A stretch of 64,000 bases of DNA from Clitopilus passeckerianus (Eukaryota > Basidiomycota > Agaricomycetes > Agaricales > Entolomataceae). The translations under genes and the position numbers were made by a program. Positions 58,974 to 64,000 of this stretch are shown here, piece after piece (position 1 is the stretch's first letter; each line of letters begins with the position of its first letter). Below the pieces are notes generated by a model. That model was not told the DNA's origin. It worked only from the letters and a program-made list of their open reading frames with translations, and made no database searches. The stretch covers positions 124,001 through 188,000 of the forward strand of contig CALYLX010000026.1 in NCBI GenBank assembly GCA_944990035.1. Reading direction: 5' to 3'.

Positions 58974-59668
58974 ATGTCTACTGCTCTCAAACTCAAAGTT
59001 GACATCGCCGACGACGATCTGGTGAATCTCCGAGAGCAGGGCTTTCACTTTTGCATCAGCAGGGACGTGCAGCTCGACGGAAAGCTGCAGCTGGGGAATG
59101 TCGTCTTCGCTACAGTTCCATCTCAGCACCTCGCCCCCCATATTGGGGTGCAGTGGATGGATGAATATCAAGTCTACGAGACGGCGCAAGTATTCTTGGT
59201 CAGAATTTCTCCTTTTCAGTGCCATTGCATATTCACTCAACAAGTTGTATCACTATCTAGCCTGGCCATACCGTCTCGGTCTGCACCGAAATCCAAGACA
59301 TTGTAGGAGACCAGGAAGCTACCGTTGACGAAAGCGGACATATCAAAATATCTGGTGGTTATCAACCCGGCGCGCCATTTCGGGTTGACAACGAGTGGAG
59401 GGATCAAGCTCGTATCGGAGTCAGCAACTACAACCTTGCCAGCCAGACGTACTCCTCGTTCTTCGTCTCATCCGAGGTAGAGAAACCGTCGACAACAAGC
59501 CTTCTGCCAATGCAGATATACGCCGCCTTCTGGGACAAGAATCTGGGCCTCAACTCAATGTTCGACCCAGCTTCGGTTGATGGTCGTTTTGTATTTGCCC
59601 TTTTGCCAGGCATGGCGGAGGCCACACTCACATACAAGAATAAATTCTGGGCGATTTCATACGATTAG
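58974..59668 (+). CDS. small protein of the unrecognised local family, member C
   Basis: Exon 1 starts at 58974; exon 2 is 59261-59668 (408 bases, same length as in B). The product is about 207 residues with landmarks FHFCISRDVQLDG, GNVVFATVP, WMDEYQVYETAQ, ISGGYQPGAPFRVDNEWRD, ARIGVSNYN, AAFWDKNLGLNS and LTYKNKFW. It is closest to member B. The end of exon 1 differs from its relatives: where A, B and D read a Phe-Glu codon pair then GT, C has changed, and the donor is either GTATTC at 59190 or GTCAGA at 59199. Both keep the frame. Function unknown, no signal peptide. Confidence 0.78.
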
Positions 59669-60518
59669 GGACACAGTATGCTATGCATGTACAACTTTGG
59701 TTACCTTGATTCGATGTACTAGTACTTTCGCCACCATACCTTTCTCAGCCTTAGACGGCCGGTAGTCGATGGGCCACTGCTGCCTAATGCGAGTTTCCTT
59801 CTCTTCTCCACCCGACTGGGCAGTGCTAATTCAACGGGTCTTTTGGTACCAAATGACCGTCTCCTGACCGTCTCTGGGATTCTCGTCAATAAACTCTATG
59901 AACTCTTCCCACACGCCTGGTTCCACGTACGCGCCACTATAGTGATTGGACCATCGAGGTTCCTCGGCCTAATCTTCTACGTATGCTCTACTCTCGGTTA
60001 GTCGGAAGGTTTCTTGGTGCCATAACTCGACTTCCATTCCATTCGAGCTGTTTACCATAACAAAATATGCTCACGCCTGATGGGCTCGTGTGGATTCAAA
60101 AGGAATTCTCTATATGAATTGGCTTCCGTTGAGGAAGAAGAATACTTCCGACCGCGGAGAGATGTCAAGGAAGTCTCGCGTGATGAGTGGCTGTGAGGGT
60201 GAATGAAGATTCGCCGAATAATTACGGCTCCTTCTTGTGGTCGTAGAGCCTTAAGCTCGTAGGTACAACTCCTCGAAGAGGAGTAGAATACGAATCAAAA
60301 GTTTCTACTTATCTGTGTAGTTCCCTGTGGAACTAGAATCGTGTTTTTGAGTTCCTGTGAACCCTGAGACTGATGAGAAGAGAAGAAAGCGAACACTGGT
60401 GTTCGCGAACGTAGTACGTCGTGGTTTGAGCTCAAGATGTGCTATTTATTTCGAATCATGCAATACAAACATATACTGGAGGCGCACGTGCTCGTGTACC
60501 CTCCAGACTGTATAAGGT
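59669..60518. other. intergenic, about 0.85 kb, possible retroelement border
   Basis: No gene. It contains an 18-base perfect palindrome GCGAACACTGGTGTTCGC at 60389-60406 and a shorter one (ACTCCTCGAAGAGGAGT) near 60264-60281. Because a retroelement fragment follows, part of this may be LTR or leader sequence, but I found no paired LTR. Confidence 0.35.
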
Positions 60519-60752
60519 ATGAATGGTGCTAAGCACGATATCATCCTCGGGCAGCCTTGGCTTCAGTGGTTCGAAGCAAGCATTTCCTACACTCGCACTG
60601 GCTACGTCAAAATGCGCCTTTGGCAGAATGGTCAAGCTGAGGAGGGCGGAAAGCCCACTGTCCTCGTTCCTTTGTGTTCGCCTTCTGGTCAGAACGTTGA
60701 TAACCTTACTCCTCATGATGCCCGGGCTACAGGCCAGGGAAACTCTCAATGA
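60519..60752 (+). pseudogene. retrotransposon protease-region fragment
   Basis: A 77-codon frame contains HDIILGQPWLQWFEASISYT, the D-x-I-L-G-x-P-W-L signature seen at the end of the aspartic protease in LTR retrotransposon polyproteins, then TGYVKMRLWQNG and SPSGQNV. Upstream catalytic DTG/DSG and downstream reverse transcriptase are absent, so this is a small remnant. Frames after 60752 are open but I cannot tie them to the polyprotein with confidence. Confidence 0.6.
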
Positions 60753-62273
60753 GTGCGTTCGCCCAAGCTGGCATTAGCCAGAACGCTCTCGTTCCTTCGC
60801 TTGGACGGGGACTCTTCGAACTTTTTGGTCATTTCTCTTGTTCTTCTACTTCTTCATCTCTTCTCGACGTTATTCCACCAGATACTTTTGATCCTCTGTT
60901 ACAGACTATCGCTCTTGTTTCTCCCTCGTCAGAGGTCCATCGAACTCCTTGGACTTCCCGTGCCTTCGATTTATCTCGGGATTCTCCTCAATCGCTGGAG
61001 CGTCTCACTACTCGCCATGTTGGCTTACAGCGTTCTCGACCCTACTTCCACTTCCCCACTTCGCTTTTGCCTCATCTTCCTCCCAACATCAACCTATAGT
61101 ACAGTTATCATAGAATAGAGAAAGAAAAGTAAGTAATCATCGTTCGAGAAAAGAAACATAACCATTGTCCTTCAATTCAACTTCTGCGGCTTATACGGGT
61201 GAACTTCGATCTTGACAGTTCTGAAGCGCAGGGTAAGGAATCTTGAGGAAACGAGGCGTGATGGTGGAGTTGCCAGATCTTGATTGGAAGACCAAACGCA
61301 GGCCAGCCGATCCAACGATATTTTCTCACATTGTTCGTCAACGAGACCTTCAAAATCTGAGGAGTTGGCCGCTGAGATCTGAGAAGTTATCGGCATTAGT
61401 CCACTGCCGTCGGTGACCCCGCTCCGCTCCCATTCGGAAAACGCCGACCATGTTTTCCATTCTCGCTGCCAAAGAAGGTTCGGTCCCCTAATTTGTTCTT
61501 CTGATACCACTTGATGCCTTCGCTCATGGATCCACCTCAAACCACGCCTAACTCATGGTGAAGCTCGGGTTGAAGTTCCAAAGAACTGCGCTAGCAAGAC
61601 TCTCGACACCAAGCTCGATTCTGGAAGCCGGAAGTTGTTCCGGTTACATTCTAGGGCCGTCGAATCTGATCCTCAAGCGTTAAGGATACGCCACTGATAG
61701 ACTCTTGTTATGGCTCTTCCTTCAAAACATCTGGAGTAAAGATGCCTTCGATTACGAGCTCGATGATACACCTGCCAATGAGGCCACGGCGTGCCGCGTG
61801 TAGATAAGATGGATTAACTGCATGAACGTGCTAACTCTATTTGAGCTTCATTTGAAATGAAGGCTCGCTGAAGGACAAGGTACCTCGGCAGGGCCGGGTG
61901 AAGCTCCTCTCGCCAAGCAGAAGAACGGAATGCAGCACAAAGTCAATCTCCACTACGGTATGCGCACAGTGGTTTACGAAGCAGGAATCTTCTTCTAGGA
62001 GGCATGCATTATCGCACTGGGGCCCTGATGGTGTGTAATGATGTATTGCCTTACCATGATCTCGCCATGGTTGAGCAGACAGTTAGGGCGACGAATTTGG
62101 GAAGCATCAATCACCCGAACGCTATAAGATCTGTCATCCTCTGAAGGCTGTCGGCAGAACAAAACTCAACGGTTCGCCCTAGCCTCTATCCCAAGAGATT
62201 TAACATCGTACGTTAGCTGCTTATCTTTCGCTGCCGACTTTCCCCTCATTCGCACTCTTTCCAGATCGCAAAT
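60753..62273. other. intergenic, about 1.5 kb, no gene seen
   Basis: It may include more decayed retroelement sequence up to about 61100. The rest is upstream of family member D. Nothing supported. Confidence 0.35.
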
Positions 62274-62953
62274 ATGCCCGACAACCTTACCGTCAAAATC
62301 ATCGTTGGTGGTGAAGACCTAAAGGTCGTTCGAGAGAGCGGCTTCAACCTTTGCCTCACTAGGGACGTCAAGTACGGCGGATCGGAGGAGAAAGGAAATG
62401 TCGTCTTCTCTATGGTCCCGAACGAGAAACTTGGCCCCAACATGACGCTCAAATGGCAGGAGAAATACCAAGTCTACGAAACGATCAGCTTCGAGGTAAG
62501 TAAAAACCTATGCCCTCCGCGTTGACACCACCTCACAAAGAGTGCAACATGTAGGGTGGTGCAAAGGTCGACGTCGGCACCAAAGTCAGCGACATTGAAG
62601 GTGGCCAATCTGCAGACTTCGACGAGAACGGCGATTACTACATTTCTGGCACCAGTAAGCCCGGCGCTCCATTCAGCGTTAGAAATGGATGGCAGAATCC
62701 CGCACGCATCGGAGTCAACAATTATGACGCCACGACCGGCTCCTACGCCTCCATCTTTATCTCTCCCAAGCTCCCCAAGAACTCGACCAGCGATCTCCTC
62801 CCTATCAAGAAGTTCTCTGTCTTCTGGGACCTGAGGTTGGAAACCGATACGATGATTGATCATACTACCACCGATCCGTTCCAGTTCGACCTCACGAGCA
62901 CGAGTGAGATTGTCCTCGAGTATAAGGACGCCGCCTGGAGCATTCCGAAGTAG
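62274..62953 (+). CDS. small protein of the unrecognised local family, member D
   Basis: Exon 1 62274-62495 (222 bases) and exon 2 62555-62953 (399 bases) have exactly the lengths found in member A, and the 206-residue products are nearly the same: FNLCLTRDVKYGG, KGNVVFSMVPNEKLGPNMTL, WQEKYQVYETISFE, ISGTSKPGAPFSVRNGWQNP, GVNNYDATTGSYASIFISP, FSVFWDLRLETDTMID and LEYKDAAWSIPK. It is probably an all-beta cytosolic protein. Function unknown. With C it mirrors the A-B pair in inverted orientation. Confidence 0.82.
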
Positions 62954-63528
62954 AGGACCGTGTCAGGGAGCCTGACCAAATCATCATGGACGAGTGGATA
63001 GTAGTTTCGGACTGATTAGCTTTGAACGTTGTGCTTTGACTTTGTGCCTCTTAGATCAGTGTAATCACTATGTGGTCTTGATCTTATGAGTTTTCACCTT
63101 TGACATTCGATATTGAGTTGAGATGCCTACCGTATCTGACGCAAACCACCATCTCTTGTATTATGGATAACGAAGACCATGATCATGACCTTACTTCTGC
63201 CAGGCAGGGCAACCTCGAGCTCAGCGATTCCGCGAACTGGACTTGTATATCATGAACAAATCACATTCCTATGTGAACTAGTCTACGCCATCTGCACGAA
63301 CCTGGATTTAACCGCTGCTCTTACGCGATGGATGGCCTGTGAGCGCGTGGATACTCAAAGAAGTCCCCTTTTATGAGCCTGCGAACGATCCTGCTGTTTT
63401 AAGAAGGTAAGCGACTCGTGTAAATAATGAAGGATGTACAAGAAGGCTTTCCCATTTAATTTAACGGATTCGCTTTCATCCCTACTATTAACTCTAATCC
63501 GCCTAGTATCTGATTGTAAAGCGACAAT
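62954..63528. other. intergenic between members D and E
   Basis: No gene seen. It holds the promoter of E. Confidence 0.35.
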
Positions 63529-64000
63529 ATGGATAGCACTACCCTCAAGGTTGATGTCAGCACAAACGATGTGGAGTCTCTCATGGAAGGAAAACTCAAT
63601 CTCTGCCTCACGAGGGATGTGTTACTTGAGGGAGAGCCAAAAGCGGGGAATGTCGTCTTCTCTTCTGTTCTTTCTAAGGACCTTGGGCCCCATATTACGT
63701 TCCGGTGGAAGGACATCTACCAAGTGTACGGAACGATAGGGTTCAAGGTAAGGATGCAACACTTTCTCACTCGTCACCATGAGATTGAAGACCGTATAGC
63801 ATGGCAAAGCCGCTGAGACGAATTCATTACCAGGCACTAGTACAGGTGGAAATGAAGTAAGGCCACACCTCATTCACCTTCATCTCCCAACTGATTGGCC
63901 TCAAAAGGATGGCGCGATCGTTGAGACGGACGTTGCCGACATCGAGACAGGTCAGGAAGCCACGATGAACGCGAAGGGCGATATCACCATCAGCGGTTCT
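63529..64000 (+). CDS. small protein of the unrecognised local family, member E, cut by window edge
   Basis: Exon 1 (63529-63747, 219 bases) encodes LNLCLTRDVLLEGEPKAGNV then WKDIYQVYGTIGFK, the family N-terminal half. Exon 2 probably begins at 63908 (DGAIVETDVADIETGQEAT) and runs out of the window. The intervening intron would be 160 bases, longer than in the other members. E is the most divergent of the five. Function unknown. Confidence 0.7.

Noticed and set aside
60753..61118. Two overlapping open frames after the retroelement fragment
   Set aside because: Neither shows reverse transcriptase, integrase or gag motifs that I can identify; kept only as possible remnant sequence.
1..64000. 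CRISPR arrays, bacterial operons, riboswitches
   Set aside because: Gene structure is eukaryotic throughout; no regularly spaced direct repeats or bacterial signals were seen.

Overview
The window is fungal and almost certainly from a mushroom-forming basidiomycete (Agaricomycetes). Nearly every gene is cut by short GT-AG introns of about 45-65 bases with CTNAY-type branch sites. Several families are typical of that group: a DUF6698 protein, F-box proteins with a C-terminal Cys-rich tail, septin/AIG-like G-domain proteins, and a CYP5144-like P450. The rest are general fungal genes: Scd6/LSM14, SF3b subunit 2, a heat-shock factor, dephospho-CoA kinase, an arrestin-like protein and a GH3 beta-glucosidase. 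Coding regions below were assembled by hand from splice signals and reading-frame continuity. No transcript data were available.

Layout. 0-8 kb: genes of unknown function, one split by a solo LTR with a perfect 5-bp target duplication, then a DUF6698 gene. 9-15 kb: a basic-region protein and SCD6, divergently transcribed, then an unrecognised gene. 15.7-22.6 kb: two G-domain genes arranged tail to tail. 23.5-27 kb: SF3B2 and a GNAT acetyltransferase, divergent. 27-30 kb: two members (A, B) of an unrecognised small-protein family. 32-40 kb: a secreted Cys-rich protein, a decayed P450, dephospho-CoA kinase and a Cys-cluster/coiled-coil protein. 40-45 kb: a tandem pair of F-box genes separated by a 397-bp foldback element. 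45-57 kb: HSF, the arrestin-like protein, two tRNA-like sequences and the beta-glucosidase. 59-64 kb: three more members (C, D, E) of the family seen at 27-30 kb, C and D mirroring B and A in inverted order.

The most striking observation is the 3' part of the first G-domain gene. Between 17016 and 19026 the sequence reads as 34 consecutive introns of about 45-65 bases. They are separated by 33 exons, 30 of them exactly one codon long and all in phase 0. Together they encode a continuous 63-residue charged helical segment that joins the G domain to a normal C-terminal region. An ordinary gene caller would stop at an in-frame TAG at 17082 and miss it. Because every exon is a whole codon between phase-0 introns, skipping any of them keeps the frame, so the locus could in principle make many length variants of one linker. 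This needs transcript evidence.

Other points of interest are the LTR-split gene, a premature stop in the second F-box copy, a GC-AG intron in the first copy where the second has GT-AG, the inverted duplication of the unknown family, two non-autonomous DNA elements and a P450 pseudogene that keeps its heme-binding motif.
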